Shown: positions 17,480-27,356, numbered from the stretch's first letter. The stretch is DNA of 64,000 nt from Thioclava sediminum (GCF_002020355.1 NZ_MPZV01000002.1:434001-498000), one strand, 5' to 3'. Notes: generated from the letters alone by a model not told the origin. Program-made: numbers and translations.

Positions 17480-18378
17480 CGTCCCGCCAGCACGATCACG
17501 ATCAGCGACACCACGACGAGCGCGATGCCCGCTCCTTCGCGCTTGTGCAGCCGCTCGTGGAAGACCAGCGCCGAGGCGAGCAGCGTGAAGACGATCTCCA
17601 CCTGCCCCAGTGCGCGCACGAAGGCCGCGTTTTGCAGCGAGAACGCGGTGAACCAACCCGCCGAGCCCAGAACGCCGGTGATCCCCACCAGCACCGTGCG
17701 CCGCCATGCGCCGAACACGCGGGTCAATTCGCCTGGCTCGCGCAGTCGCAGATAAAGCCCCATTCCGATCGATTGCGCGAAGGTCGCGCAGGCCAACGCG
17801 ACGATGGCGCGGGCGAAGAAGTCGAGCGGCTCCAGCTCCAGCGTCGCGCCGCGATAGAAGATCGACGACAGGCCGAACAGCGCCCCCGCCCCGACGCCGT
17901 AAAGCGCCGCACGCGGGTTGAAGCCGCCTTCGGGCGGTTTGGTCAGGAACAGCACCCCCGCCAGCCCGATCGCGATCCCGATCCAGCCGATGGGGCCCAC
18001 GAATTCGCCAAGGATGATCGCGGAGAACAGCGCAACCTGCACCGTCTCGGTCTTGGTGAAGGCCACGCCCACCGCGAAATTGCGCAAGCCGAACAGCGCC
18101 ACCGTCAGGAAGGTTGCCGCCACCTGCGCCGCCCCGCCCGCAATGACGAATCCCCAGAAGGGGCCGCTCAGATGCGGCCATGGCGTGTTCGTCGCGGCCA
18201 GAAAGCCCAGCGCCGTTACAGCCGCGAGCGGAAAGCCAAACAGGAAGCGTGAAAACGTCGCGCCGCCCACTGAGAGCTGCGCCCCCGCCAGCAGCTTTTG
18301 CAGCATGAAGCGAATGGTCTGAACGGCCGCCGCGAACAGCGTCACCCAGACCCAGAGATGCACCGGCGCGTCGGTCAC
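17476..18378 (-). CDS. EamA/DMT-family transporter
   Basis: This 300-residue inner-membrane protein has ten predicted helices in two EamA repeats, as in the drug/metabolite transporter superfamily. The first-half motif around NFAVGVAFTKTETV and the second-half SLQNAAFVRALGQVE are typical of repeat 4/9 helices. The substrate is unknown. It starts at GTG within a GTGA overlap with the lipocalin gene upstream, making it the last gene of a four-gene overlapping operon. Confidence 0.85.
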   Translation of the reverse strand: MTDAPVHLWVWVTLFAAAVQTIRFMLQKLLAGAQLSVGGATFSRFLFGFPLAAVTALGFLAATNTPWPHLSGPFWGFVIAGGAAQVAATFLTVALFGLRNFAVGVAFTKTETVQVALFSAIILGEFVGPIGWIGIAIGLAGVLFLTKPPEGGFNPRAALYGVGAGALFGLSSIFYRGATLELEPLDFFARAIVALACATFAQSIGMGLYLRLREPGELTRVFGAWRRTVLVGITGVLGSAGWFTAFSLQNAAFVRALGQVEIVFTLLASALVFHERLHKREGAGIALVVVSLIVIVLAGR

Positions 18379-18881
18379 TTACCGACCTGCGTCATGTCAT
18401 AGCCGTTGAAGTCCATGACATCGCGCGCAGCCTTGATCAGATCGGGCCGAGGCGGGGTCTGCCGCGACAGGATCATCCCCCAACGGCCCGAAGGCGTGCC
18501 GAGCACCGCCACCCGGTAATCGAAATCGACCCAGAGCACCCAAATCGGCTCGCCGCCGAACGCGTCCTTCGCCAGAAGCCGCCCGCCCGGCCCGGTCAGC
18601 GTCACGGTCTCGTCGACAGCAGCAGGCTTGATCGCACAGTTGGTGCCGCGCAGCCGGTAGGCGCTCTTGCCGTCCCACGCCCAGTTCTGCGTGCCCGAAC
18701 ACCCCGGAATGCCGCTTTCGACGACATGCCATTCGCCGCCGAAGCGCTGCGGATCAAACAGCGACGCCGAAGAGATCAGCGCGCCCGGTTTGCGCAGCGA
18801 CGCGGTCTCCGGGGGCGTCGCACAGCCCGCGAGGGTCAGCGCGAGCATCCCGCCCAGCGCAGCGATCTTCGCCCAGCTCAT
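18375..18881 (-). CDS. Lipocalin-family lipoprotein
   Basis: This 168-residue protein has a lipoprotein signal with the lipobox LAGC near residue 20 and a compact beta-barrel domain. The segment FGGEWHVVESG resembles the lipocalin GxW motif region, and a conserved C-terminal helix follows. It is probably anchored to the outer or inner membrane and may bind a small hydrophobic ligand. ATG 18881 makes an ATGA overlap with the upstream lipoprotein gene. An ATG three codons earlier (18890) is also possible and neither has a strong ribosome site. Confidence 0.75.
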   Translation of the reverse strand: MSWAKIAALGGMLALTLAGCATPPETASLRKPGALISSASLFDPQRFGGEWHVVESGIPGCSGTQNWAWDGKSAYRLRGTNCAIKPAAVDETVTLTGPGGRLLAKDAFGGEPIWVLWVDFDYRVAVLGTPSGRWGMILSRQTPPRPDLIKAARDVMDFNGYDMTQVGK

Positions 18882-19228
18882 TGCACGCATAGTTGCATCG
18901 GGTAGCCCGCCTCGCTCATCACCTCATTGCACCCCAGAAGAGGGGTCACCGGCGCGCAGGTTTTCGAGCGCGCGAGGCATTCGCCCTCGCACTCGCTGCC
19001 CGCCTGACAGCTTTTGCCGCTATCGGAGGTTATCTTCACACAGATGAACGCCCCGCCGCGCGCGACCCAGTTGCCGCCGCGCGCAACGCATTCGAATTTC
19101 CCGGCATCGATCTTCTCCTGGCCGACCAGCGGCAATTGCTCTGCCGTGTCGCCCTCGTCCGTGGGGCCGAAGGGATTGCAGCCCGCCAAGGCGAGCGCCG
19201 CACACAGAAGGATCGACGCCCCGCGCAT
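18878..19228 (-). CDS. Small cysteine-rich lipoprotein
   Basis: This 116-residue protein has a lipoprotein signal (lipobox LAGC, acylated Cys at residue 17) and a short acidic linker. The compact domain contains at least eight further cysteines, with CQAGSECEGECLARSKTC showing the closest spacing, which suggests several disulfides in the periplasm. I do not recognise a characterised family. Its start overlaps the aldo/keto reductase stop by one base and its end overlaps the lipocalin gene, so it belongs to the same operon. Confidence 0.75.
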   Translation of the reverse strand: MRGASILLCAALALAGCNPFGPTDEGDTAEQLPLVGQEKIDAGKFECVARGGNWVARGGAFICVKITSDSGKSCQAGSECEGECLARSKTCAPVTPLLGCNEVMSEAGYPMQLCVQ

Positions 19229-20274
19229 CAGTAGGGCATCGGGTGATGCTTGTGGAGCTCCGCGATCTTGTCGAGCAGCTCCTTCGGCAGTTCCACCCCT
19301 TCGGCGTCGAGGTTCGGCTTGAGCTGGTCGACCGAAGTCGCGCCAACGATCGGGATCACCGGGAAGGGACGGCTCATCACCCAGGCAATCGCCATCGTCA
19401 CCGGGTGAAGATCGAACTCCTTGGCCAGCGCGACATACCGGTCAGCGATCTCGAAAGCGCGCGGATTGGCGCGCCCGCCGAGATTGTTGACCAGCGACCG
19501 GCGGGTGTTGTCGGGGATCACGTCGCCCGAATATTTGCCCGTCAGGATACCGGCGGCGAGCGGCGAATAGGCCAGCAGCGTCACCTTCTCCTGTTGCCCC
19601 AACTCCCCCAGATCGAGGTCGTAGTAGCGGCACATCAGCGAATATTCGTTCTGGATCGTCTCGACGCGCGGCCCTTTGCCCGCCTCGGCCAGTGCCAGCC
19701 ATTGCGCGGTGCCCCAGGCGCTCTCGTTCGACAGGCCGAATTCGCGGATTTTGCCCTCTTTACGCAGATCTTCGAGAGTCTCGAGACAGGCGCTCATATC
19801 GTCGAGCACTTCCTGCTTCGAAGGCTGCTTCGACGGATCGAAGCGCCACGTCTTGCGGAAGTGATAGGAGCCGCGATTGGGCCAGTGGAACTGGTAAACA
19901 TCGATGTAATCCGTCTGAAGACGGGTCAGCGAATCCGTCACTGCCTGGCGGATGCGGGTCGGGCTGATCTCGGGGCCGCCCTCGATCGCGTTCGAGCCCT
20001 CGCCGGTGATCTTGGTGGCCACCACCAGATCGTCGCGCTTGCCGCGCTTGGCCAGATAAGTGCCCACGATCTGCTCGGTCCGGCCCATCGTCTCGGCCTT
20101 CACCGGGTTCACCGGGTACATCTCGGCCGTGTCGAGGAAATTGACCCCGCGGTCGAGCGCGAAATCGATCTGGTCATGGCCCTCGGCCTCGGTGTTCTGG
20201 CTGCCCCAGGTCATCGTCCCGAGACAAATCTCGGACACCATGATCCCGCTTTGACCAAGTTCCAGCTTGCGCAT
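19228..20274 (-). CDS. Aldo/keto reductase (Tas-like)
   Basis: This 348-residue NADPH-dependent oxidoreductase has a TIM-barrel fold. Catalytic residues are visible as Asp/Tyr in FLDTAEMY (about 50-57), Lys in VVATKITG and His in YQFHWPN. The length and the long insert after the HWPN motif resemble the Tas/YghZ group of aldo/keto reductases. The physiological substrate is unknown. It is the first gene of a tightly overlapped operon with a lipoprotein, a lipocalin and an EamA transporter. Confidence 0.88.
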   Translation of the reverse strand: MRKLELGQSGIMVSEICLGTMTWGSQNTEAEGHDQIDFALDRGVNFLDTAEMYPVNPVKAETMGRTEQIVGTYLAKRGKRDDLVVATKITGEGSNAIEGGPEISPTRIRQAVTDSLTRLQTDYIDVYQFHWPNRGSYHFRKTWRFDPSKQPSKQEVLDDMSACLETLEDLRKEGKIREFGLSNESAWGTAQWLALAEAGKGPRVETIQNEYSLMCRYYDLDLGELGQQEKVTLLAYSPLAAGILTGKYSGDVIPDNTRRSLVNNLGGRANPRAFEIADRYVALAKEFDLHPVTMAIAWVMSRPFPVIPIVGATSVDQLKPNLDAEGVELPKELLDKIAELHKHHPMPY

Positions 20275-20371
20275 GCCCGCGCCCCCTTTGTCATATGATG
20301 TTGCGCGGACCCTGCCACCGGGCTGCGGGAAGGTAAAGGCCCCTGACCCGGTGCTTCGCTTGACGTCGTGC

Positions 20372-20812
20372 TTACTCGACCCGGTCCATGTACTCGCCGT
20401 AGCCCTCAGCCTCCATCTCCTCGTAAGGCACGAAGCGCAGCGAGGCGGAATTGATGCAATAGCGCAGACCGCCCTGATCGCGCGGGCCGTCGGGGAAGAC
20501 GTGGCCCAGATGGCTGTCGCCGTTTTTCGAGCGCACTTCGACGCGGGTCATGCCGTGGCTGGTATCGGTCAATTCCACGACATGTTCGTCGATCAGCGGT
20601 TTGGTGAAGGACGGCCAGCCGCAGCCCGCGTTGTATTTGGTCGAGGAGGCGAAAAGCGGCTCGCCCGAGACCACGTCGACATAGATGCCCTTGGCCGAGT
20701 GGTTGTCATATTCGCCGGTGAAGGGGCGTTCGGTGCCGTTCTGCTGGGTGACGCGGTATTGCTCGGGGGTGAGCTTTGCGACCGCGTCGTCGGATTTCTG
20801 CCATTTGCTCAT
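20372..20812 (-). CDS. msrB: Peptide-methionine (R)-S-oxide reductase, non-zinc type
   Basis: This enzyme repairs the R-isomer of methionine sulfoxide in proteins. The SelR-domain signatures are present: GCGWPSF near residue 61, [10 protein letters not shown] near 100 and the catalytic Cys in [11 protein letters not shown] near 120. The two CxxC pairs that bind structural zinc in E. coli MsrB are absent here (positions read VSGE and SKNG), so this is a zinc-free form. I chose ATG 20812, with GGGAGA 6 nt upstream, giving 146 residues. The 53-residue upstream extension is Arg-rich and non-homologous. It is divergent from aidB. Confidence 0.92.
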   Translation of the reverse strand: MSKWQKSDDAVAKLTPEQYRVTQQNGTERPFTGEYDNHSAKGIYVDVVSGEPLFASSTKYNAGCGWPSFTKPLIDEHVVELTDTSHGMTRVEVRSKNGDSHLGHVFPDGPRDQGGLRYCINSASLRFVPYEEMEAEGYGEYMDRVE

Positions 20813-20932
20813 GATGGGTCTCCCTTTCGCGCCTGATTTAGGCGGCGGCCGCCGCGAGAAAAGCCCTGCCGCCGCGTTTCGCTCGCATGTTCTACGGCGC
20901 AAGCCTACCATCCGGATCAGGAGGAGCCGACC

Positions 20933-22555
20933 ATGACCACACCCGATCCCCGCGCCGATCTGCCCACCCACCGCGTCGAAAACCAGCCGCCCGCACGTGG
21001 CGACGTCGATCTGTTCGGGACGGATGCACCGCTGCGCGAGGCCGTGGCGCGGGCGGGCGGTCAGGCGGAGGGGCTGTCAGATTATGGCCAGACGCTCGGC
21101 ACCACAGAGATGCGCGAGGCGGGCCGCGACGCGAACCGATACCTGCCGGAGCTGCGGCTCTTCGATATGGGCGGGCGGCGGCTCGACGAGGTGCGCTTTC
21201 ATCCTGCCTATCATCGTTTCATGGAGGCCGGGATCGGCGCGGGCTATGCCGCGCTGCCGTGGGAGGGCGCGAAGGGCGCTCATGCCACCCATGCCGCGAT
21301 GGTCTATCTCGCAAGCCAGATCGAACCCGGCAGTTGCTGCCCGATGACGATGACCTATGCCGCCGTGCCCGCGCTCGAAGCCACGCCCGAGATCGCCGCA
21401 CTCTGGCGTCCGAAACTCACCGCGCGCAGCTACGATCCGCGCGTGCTGCCGGTGGGCGAGAAGACCGGCGCGACGCTGGGGATGGCGATGACCGAGAAGC
21501 AGGGCGGCTCGGACGTGCGCGCGAACACCACGCGGGCCGAGCGCGCAGACGGGCATTGGCGGCTGACCGGGCATAAGTGGTTCTGCTCTGCGCCGATGTC
21601 GGACGGCTTCCTGACGCTGGCGCAGACCGAAAAGGGGCTCAGTTGCTTCCTCGTACCGCGCTGGCTGGAAGGCGAGCGCAACGCGATCCGCATCCAGCGG
21701 CTGAAGGACAAGCTGGGCAATCGCTCCAACGCGTCTTCCGAGATCGAATATGAGGGCGCGGTGGCCCATCTTCTGGGCGAGGAAGGCCGGGGCGTCGCCA
21801 CGATCATCGAGATGGTGCATCACACCCGGCTCGACACGGCGCTCGCGCCTGCAGGCCTGATGCGCGCCGCGATCTCCGAGGCGCATCACTGGGCGACGCA
21901 TCGCGCTGCCTTCCAACGCCGCCTGATCGACCAGCCGCTGATGCGTGCGGTGCTGGCCGATCTGACGCTGGATTGGGAGGGTGCGCTGACGCTGGGGATG
22001 CGGGTGGCGGAGGCCTTCGACAGCGCCCGCCCCGAGGATCGCGCCTTCGCCCGGATCGGCGTGGCGCTGGCGAAATATTACGGCAACAAGCGCTGCCCCG
22101 TCGTGACCTATGAGGCGATGGAGGTGCTGGGCGGTATCGGCTACGTCGAGGACACGCCGATGCCGATGCTCTATCGCGAAGCGCCATTGAACGGCATCTG
22201 GGAAGGCTCGGGCAATGTGATCTGCCTCGACATCCTGCGGACCTTGGCCAAAGAGCCACTGGCGGCGGAGATGCTGCACGCGGAGCTGAACGCGGCGCGC
22301 GGCACCGATCCGCGCTACGACGCGGCGCTGGCCGATCACCTTGCCCGCTGGCCCGGCCTGCCGCCCGAGGCAGAAGCGCGCTGGTTCGCGGAACGGCTCG
22401 CGCTGCTCCTGACCGCGTCGCTGCTGATCCGAAATGCACCTGCGGCGGTGAGCGACGCCTTCGTCGCGACGCGGCTCGCGGGCGAGGCAGGCCGGACCAC
22501 GGGGGCGATGGCGGGCAGCGATGTCTCTGCTATCCTGAACCGGATCGCTGGCTGA
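20933..22555 (+). CDS. aidB: Acyl-CoA dehydrogenase, AidB family
   Basis: This 540-residue FAD protein has the AidB-type acyl-CoA dehydrogenase layout: an N-terminal extension with LSDYGQTLG, the flavin motif [17 protein letters not shown] near residue 185, and the helical C-terminal domain with [15 protein letters not shown] near 395. AidB belongs to the adaptive response to alkylation damage in E. coli, where it is thought to bind DNA and destroy or exclude alkylators. No ada gene is nearby. The ATG follows AGGAGGAG. It stands alone ahead of a cupin gene (53-nt gap). Confidence 0.88.
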   Translation: MTTPDPRADLPTHRVENQPPARGDVDLFGTDAPLREAVARAGGQAEGLSDYGQTLGTTEMREAGRDANRYLPELRLFDMGGRRLDEVRFHPAYHRFMEAGIGAGYAALPWEGAKGAHATHAAMVYLASQIEPGSCCPMTMTYAAVPALEATPEIAALWRPKLTARSYDPRVLPVGEKTGATLGMAMTEKQGGSDVRANTTRAERADGHWRLTGHKWFCSAPMSDGFLTLAQTEKGLSCFLVPRWLEGERNAIRIQRLKDKLGNRSNASSEIEYEGAVAHLLGEEGRGVATIIEMVHHTRLDTALAPAGLMRAAISEAHHWATHRAAFQRRLIDQPLMRAVLADLTLDWEGALTLGMRVAEAFDSARPEDRAFARIGVALAKYYGNKRCPVVTYEAMEVLGGIGYVEDTPMPMLYREAPLNGIWEGSGNVICLDILRTLAKEPLAAEMLHAELNAARGTDPRYDAALADHLARWPGLPPEAEARWFAERLALLLTASLLIRNAPAAVSDAFVATRLAGEAGRTTGAMAGSDVSAILNRIAG

Positions 22556-22608
22556 GACTGCGGAAGCCTCCGGCGGGGATATTTGGATCAAGGAGAAGGA
22601 GGGGCGCG

Positions 22609-23097
22609 ATGAGCGAAGACCGGTATCTGATCCGGGCCGATGAGATCGCGGCTATGGAAGGGCTGGCGAAGACGCATTTTCTCAACCCGAATGCGCGGCG
22701 GATCAACAAGAGCCTTGGCGATGCGACGGGGCTGACCGGGATCGGGGTGCATATCATCGAGGTGGAGCCCGGCTGCGAGACCACCGAGTTTCACCGCCAC
22801 CACCATGAGGACGAGGCGATCTTCGTTCTCAGCGGCGAGGCGACCGCGCGGATCGGCGAGGACCGTCACGCGATCGGGCCGGGCGATTTCATCGGCTACC
22901 GCGCGGGCGGCGCGGCCCATACGATCGAGAATACCGGATCGGAGATGTTGCGGCTGCTCGTGATGGGCCAGCGCCTTTCCCATGACGTCGGCGACTATCC
23001 CGACTTGGGCAAACGGCTCTACCGCAATGCGGGAATGGCGTGGCAGATGGTGGATGCCGACGCGATCACGGAGGTCACGGCGGGGGCGAAGAAGTAG
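22609..23097 (+). CDS. Cupin domain-containing protein
   Basis: This 162-residue small beta-barrel protein has a conserved cupin core. Motif 1 is FHRHHHEDEAIFVLSGE near residue 63 (metal ligands His, His, Glu) and motif 2 is GDFIGYRAGGAAHTIEN near 92. The set of ligands supports metal binding. No second domain is present, so enzyme and sensor roles are both possible. AGGAGGGG precedes the ATG. It may be co-transcribed with aidB. The function is unknown. Confidence 0.8.
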   Translation: MSEDRYLIRADEIAAMEGLAKTHFLNPNARRINKSLGDATGLTGIGVHIIEVEPGCETTEFHRHHHEDEAIFVLSGEATARIGEDRHAIGPGDFIGYRAGGAAHTIENTGSEMLRLLVMGQRLSHDVGDYPDLGKRLYRNAGMAWQMVDADAITEVTAGAKK

Positions 23098-23113
23098 CGC
23101 CCCCAGCCGAGGT

Positions 23114-24211
23114 TCACGCGTTGAACAGGAAGTGCAGGACGTCGCCGTCTTTGACTTCGTAGGTCTTGCCCTCGACGCGGAACTTGCCCGCCTCTTTCGC
23201 GCCCGCTTCGCCCTTGTTCGCGACGTAGTCATCGTAGGAGACCGTCTCGGCGCGGATGAAGCCGCGCTCGAAATCGCCGTGGATGACGCCCGCTGCCGCC
23301 GGGGCCAGCGTGCCCTTGCGGATCGTCCAGGCGCGGGCCTCCTTCGGGCCGACGGTGAAATAGGTCTGCAGGCCCAGAAGATCGTAGCCCGCGCGGATCA
23401 GCCGGTCGAGACCGGCCTCTTCCAGACCCATCTCTTCGAGGAACATCTCGGCTTCCTCGGCGTCGAGTTGCGAGATTTCCTCTTCGATCTTGGCCGAGAT
23501 CACCACGGTGCCCGCGCCCTGCTCGGCGGCCATCTTGGCGACCGCTTCGGATTTCGAGTTGCCGGTCGCGGCGGAGCCTTCCTCGACATTACAGACATAG
23601 AGGACGGGCTTGGCGGTCAGCAGCTGCAGCATATTCCACGCCTTGCGGTCGTCCTCGGAGACCTCGACGGTGCGCGCGGGGCGGCCGGCTTCCAGCGCCT
23701 CTTTCGCCTGCTCCAGAAGGCGCATCGCCTCTTTCGCTTCCTTGTCGCCGGATTTCACCTTGCGGGCGAGGTTCGCGATACGCTTCTCGAGGCTTTCGAG
23801 ATCGGCGATCATCAGCTCGGTCTCGATGGTCTCGGCATCGGCCACCGGATCGACGCGGCCCTCCACATGGGTCACGTCGCCGTCTTCAAAGCAACGCAGC
23901 ACATGGGCGATGGCATCGACTTCGCGGATATTGGCGAGGAACTGGTTGCCCAGGCCCTCCCCTTTCGAGGCGCCTTTCACGAGGCCTGCGATATCGACGA
24001 AGGTCATGCGGGTCGGGATGACCTCTTTCGAGCCGGCGATCTGGGCCAGCGTGTCGATCCGCTCATCGGGAACGGCAACTTCGCCGACATTCGGCTCGAT
24101 CGTGCAGAAGGGGAAATTCGCCGCCTGCGCGGCCGCCGTTTTGGTCAGCGCGTTGAAGAGGGTGGATTTGCCCACGTTCGGCAGACCCACGATACCCATC
24201 TTGAAACCCAT
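23114..24211 (-). CDS. ychF: Redox-regulated ATPase YchF (OLA1 family)
   Basis: This 365-residue universal P-loop NTPase of the Obg-related family prefers ATP over GTP and associates with ribosomes. It has the G1 loop GLPNVGKST at residues 8-16, G3 DIAGLVKGAS near 68, a coiled helical insert and a C-terminal TGS domain (about 280-362). The length matches the family. The gene is monocistronic, convergent with the cupin gene and divergent from the VOC gene. Confidence 0.95.
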   Translation of the reverse strand: MGFKMGIVGLPNVGKSTLFNALTKTAAAQAANFPFCTIEPNVGEVAVPDERIDTLAQIAGSKEVIPTRMTFVDIAGLVKGASKGEGLGNQFLANIREVDAIAHVLRCFEDGDVTHVEGRVDPVADAETIETELMIADLESLEKRIANLARKVKSGDKEAKEAMRLLEQAKEALEAGRPARTVEVSEDDRKAWNMLQLLTAKPVLYVCNVEEGSAATGNSKSEAVAKMAAEQGAGTVVISAKIEEEISQLDAEEAEMFLEEMGLEEAGLDRLIRAGYDLLGLQTYFTVGPKEARAWTIRKGTLAPAAAGVIHGDFERGFIRAETVSYDDYVANKGEAGAKEAGKFRVEGKTYEVKDGDVLHFLFNA

Positions 24212-24326
24212 TTCGCCCTCCTGTTTGTGGCTGCGCGCTTCTTATTCATTGGCCGCCCCCGGTGCAAGCGCGCGCGAGGGCCGGAATCGTGATAGGCTGG
24301 CCTTCTCGTTCAGGGAGGTGACCGCG

Positions 24327-24743
24327 ATGAGTTTCGAACCCTACATCCACTTTCAAGGAAACTGCGAAGAGGCGATGCGCTTCTATGCCGAGCTCTTCGG
24401 CACCGAGCCGCCCTTCATCATGCGCTATGGCGATATGCCCGAGGCCAGCGAAGGCATGAGAGAGGCAGGCAAGGCGCGGATCATGCATGCGCTGATCAAG
24501 CTCGGCGATGGCGCGCTGATGGCCTCGGATTGGCCCGAGGGGCGCGACCGCCCGCAAAGTTCGGTTTCGATCTCGCATGTCTCGGACAGCCGGGAGGCCG
24601 CGAAGGCGATCTTCGAACGGCTGATGGACGGGGCCGAGGAGGTGATGATGCCCTTCGACGACACGTTCTGGGCCGACGGGTTCGGGATGCTACGCGACCG
24701 TTTCGGCACGGCGTGGATGATCAACGGCCCGTCGAAGATGTAG
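24327..24743 (+). CDS. VOC-family protein (PhnB/glyoxalase-like)
   Basis: This 138-residue protein is of the vicinal oxygen chelate fold. It begins with YIHFQGNCEEAMRFYAELFG, the usual first beta-alpha-beta unit of PhnB-like proteins, and ends with a DRFGTAWMIN strand. These proteins often form dimers with a metal site, but the exact ligands are not certain here. The open frame continues far upstream, but AGGGAGGTGA sits just before ATG 24327, which also begins the conserved domain. Confidence 0.85.
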   Translation: MSFEPYIHFQGNCEEAMRFYAELFGTEPPFIMRYGDMPEASEGMREAGKARIMHALIKLGDGALMASDWPEGRDRPQSSVSISHVSDSREAAKAIFERLMDGAEEVMMPFDDTFWADGFGMLRDRFGTAWMINGPSKM

Positions 24744-24849
24744 GCGCGGGCCGTCTGGGACGTCGCCGCCGCGCGCGAGACCGCGCGCGAGGCATTGATT
24801 TTCCCGCCCTCTTCGCGCAAACCGCTTCCGGACCAGCCGGAGGGACGCC

Positions 24850-25641
24850 ATGACTCGCATCGACGCCAAATTCGCCAGCCTCAAGGAAGAGGGCAAGAAA
24901 GCCTTCGTCTCCTACATCATGGCGGGCGACCCGGATCTGGAAACCTCGCTCGAGGTGATGAAGGCTCTGCCGGCGGCAGGCGTCGACATCATCGAGCTGG
25001 GCGTGCCCTTCACCGATCCGATGGCCGACGGTCCGACGATCCAGCTGGCAGGTCAGCGCGCGCTCGATGGCGGGCAGACGCTGCAGAAGACGCTCGATAT
25101 GGCGGCGGAGTTCCGCAAGACCGACGACACCACTCCGATCGTGCTGATGGGCTATTACAACCCGATCTATTCGCGCGGCGTCGATCGCTTCCTCGAAGAC
25201 GCGAAGGCTGCCGGGATCGACGGGCTGATCGTGGTCGATCTGCCGCCCGAGGAAGATGTCGAGCTTTGCATCCCCGCGCAGGCTGCCGGGATCAACTTCA
25301 TTCGCCTCGCGACGCCGACGACCGACGACAAGCGTCTGCCGAAGGTTCTGCAGAACACCTCGGGCTTCGTCTATTACGTCTCGGTCACGGGGATTACCGG
25401 CTCGCAGGCGGCGCAGGCGACCGAGGTCGGCCCGGAAGTCGCCCGGATCAAGGCGAAGACCGATCTGCCGGTGATCGTGGGCTTCGGCATCACGACCCCC
25501 GAAGCCGCCAAGACGATCGCGGGCGTGGCCGATGGCTGCGTCGTGGGCTCGGCCATCGTGAAAGAGATCGCCGAGGGCAAGCCGGTGGCGGAAGTGCTGG
25601 ACTTCGTGAAGGGCCTCGCAGGCGGCGCGCATTCGGCCTGA
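24850..25641 (+). CDS. trpA: Tryptophan synthase alpha subunit
   Basis: This enzyme cleaves indole-3-glycerol phosphate to indole and glyceraldehyde 3-phosphate and passes indole to TrpB. The TIM-barrel motifs are clear: the catalytic Glu in [16 protein letters not shown] near residue 50, Asp of the VVDLPPEE strand near 130, and phosphate-binding GFGI near 212 and GCVVGSAIV near 235. The length of 263 residues is standard. GGAGGG precedes the ATG. No trpB or other trp gene lies in the window, so trpA is split from the rest of the pathway here. Confidence 0.95.
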   Translation: MTRIDAKFASLKEEGKKAFVSYIMAGDPDLETSLEVMKALPAAGVDIIELGVPFTDPMADGPTIQLAGQRALDGGQTLQKTLDMAAEFRKTDDTTPIVLMGYYNPIYSRGVDRFLEDAKAAGIDGLIVVDLPPEEDVELCIPAQAAGINFIRLATPTTDDKRLPKVLQNTSGFVYYVSVTGITGSQAAQATEVGPEVARIKAKTDLPVIVGFGITTPEAAKTIAGVADGCVVGSAIVKEIAEGKPVAEVLDFVKGLAGGAHSA

Positions 25642-25667
25642 ACGGCCACGCGCCGCTTAAGCGCGGC

Positions 25668-26462
25668 TCACGGCTTCATGCGATAGCCGATGCGCAGCCA
25701 GTACCAGCCAAGCCCCAGGACTAGGACCAGCGCGGCGCAGATCACGGCAAGACCGTGCCACGGCGAGGCGTCCGATACGCCCAGGAACCCGAAGCGGGCC
25801 ATGTCGATCAGGTAGAAGACCGGATTGTAATGGGTCAGGATCTGGAAGGCCGGCGGCAGCGCCTTGGCCGAATAGAACGTGCCCGACAGGAACGACAGCG
25901 GCGTGATGATGAAGTTGGTGATCGCCGCCATCTGGTCGAACTTGTCGGCAAACACCGCCGCCAGAATGCCCAGACCGCCAAGGAAGGCCGCGCCGAGCAC
26001 GACCGCCGCAATCGCCCAGAGCGGATGCGCGATCCCCTGCCCCAGCACGGCAAACAGCCCGAGCCAGATCACCACGGCGACGATCAGCGCCCGCGCCACC
26101 GCGCCGGTCAGATACCCCACGAGGATTTCCCACGGCGCAAGCGGCGGCATCAGCGTGTCGACGATATTGCCCTGCACCTTCGCGATCACGATCGAGCTAG
26201 ATGTGTTGGCAAAAGCGTTCTGGATCACCGTCATCATCAGGATGCCCGGCGCGATGAAATGCAGGAAATCGACGCCCAGAACATCGGCGCGGTTGCGCCC
26301 GAAGGCCAGCGCGAAGACGGTCAGGAACAGACCGGCGGTGATCAGCGGCGCCAGCACCGTCTGCTGCCAGACCGCGAGAAAGCGGCGAATCTCGCGCCAC
26401 CCCAGCATCCGCAGGCCCATCCAGTTCACCGCGCCAAAACGGCGCACGCCGATCTCGTACAT
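25668..26462 (-). CDS. ABC-2 type transporter permease
   Basis: This 264-residue protein has six transmembrane helices and the ABC-2 membrane signature. The first cytoplasmic helix WREIRRFLAVWQQTV precedes TM1, and the NPVFYLIDMARFGFLG segment near the C-terminus is typical of YadH-like exporters. The substrate could be a lipid, glycan or drug. The cognate ATPase is not adjacent, since the neighbours are trpA (convergent) and gcrA (divergent), so this permease is an orphan in the window. Confidence 0.85.
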   Translation of the reverse strand: MYEIGVRRFGAVNWMGLRMLGWREIRRFLAVWQQTVLAPLITAGLFLTVFALAFGRNRADVLGVDFLHFIAPGILMMTVIQNAFANTSSSIVIAKVQGNIVDTLMPPLAPWEILVGYLTGAVARALIVAVVIWLGLFAVLGQGIAHPLWAIAAVVLGAAFLGGLGILAAVFADKFDQMAAITNFIITPLSFLSGTFYSAKALPPAFQILTHYNPVFYLIDMARFGFLGVSDASPWHGLAVICAALVLVLGLGWYWLRIGYRMKP

Positions 26463-26682
26463 CCTGATACTCCCGTTGTTGCCCGCTCCCTACACGCTCG
26501 CGGCCCGCAGCTCAACGTAGCCCGCGCACAGCTGGTTTCCCGCTTGCGCACTGCTCTGGACGTCCTCGCGGGCCTTGAAAAGCGGGCCTCGCGATTGTAT
26601 CTCTGCGCTCTCCCGCTAAAATAGGGATTGAAACTGGAATGGCCTGCGAGACGGACTTGCAGGAAACCAAGGAAGGATGCCC

Positions 26683-27285
26683 ATGTCCTGGACCGATGAA
26701 CGCGTCGAATTGCTCAAGAAGATGTGGACCGAAGGCCAGTCGGCCAGCCAGATCGCGAAAGAGCTGGGCGGTGTGACGCGCAACGCGGTGATCGGCAAGG
26801 TGCATCGCCTCGGCCTGTCGAACCGCACCGGCGGCGCAGCAGAGCCCGCGAAACCCGAGCCGAAAGCCAAGCCCGAGAAGGTCGAGGCGAAGGCCGAGAA
26901 GCCCGCCGCGCAGCCCGCAGCCGAGGCGCCCGAGCCCAAGCCCGCCGCGAAACCGGCAAGCCCCGCGCCCGCACAGGCTGCAACGCCTGCGGTCTCGCCT
27001 GCGCGCAAGGCGATCATCCCCGCCGGTCAGCCGCTTCCGCCGCAGCCCTCCGCCAACGAGATCGACCCGGCTGCACTCGCCAAGGTCGGTGAGGTCGAGA
27101 AACACGCCAAGAAGCTTGGCCTGATGGAGCTGACCGAGCGCACCTGCAAATGGCCGATCGGCGACCCCGCGACCGAGGAATTCTGGTTCTGCGGCCTTCC
27201 GAGCCAATCCGGCAAACCCTATTGCGAGGCCCATGTCGGCGTCGCCTTCCAGCCGATGAGCTCGCGCCGCGACCGTCGCCGCTGA
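26683..27285 (+). CDS. gcrA: GcrA cell cycle regulator
   Basis: GcrA is an alphaproteobacterial transcription cofactor that binds sigma-70 RNA polymerase and CcrM-methylated GANTC sites to time cell-cycle genes. The N-terminal winged-helix DNA-binding region SWTDERVELLKKMWTEG (2-18) and GGVTRNAVIGKVHRLGL (about 27-43) is characteristic. An Ala/Pro/Lys-rich linker follows, then the C-terminal polymerase-binding region with CKWPIGDP and a WFCG...YC cluster. ATG 26683 is chosen over 26677 because AAGGAAGG lies 6 nt before it. A strong terminator follows. Confidence 0.94.
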   Translation: MSWTDERVELLKKMWTEGQSASQIAKELGGVTRNAVIGKVHRLGLSNRTGGAAEPAKPEPKAKPEKVEAKAEKPAAQPAAEAPEPKPAAKPASPAPAQAATPAVSPARKAIIPAGQPLPPQPSANEIDPAALAKVGEVEKHAKKLGLMELTERTCKWPIGDPATEEFWFCGLPSQSGKPYCEAHVGVAFQPMSSRRDRRR

Positions 27286-27308
27286 GGCAACCGCGATACG
27301 AATGACGA

Positions 27309-27334
27309 AGGGCGCCCCGCGAGGCGCCCTTTTT
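27309..27334 (+). terminator. Rho-independent terminator of gcrA
   Basis: An 8-bp perfect stem (27309-27316 with 27323-27330), a 6-nt loop and a T5 run lie 24 nt after the gcrA stop on the plus strand. Confidence 0.85.
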
Positions 27335-27356
27335 CTTTGGTCGGTTGGTCGGAGGG

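Noticed and set aside
25642-25667. Short GCCGC/GCGGC hairpin between trpA and the ABC-2 permease gene
   Set aside because: It is only five base pairs with no T-run, too weak to call a terminator.
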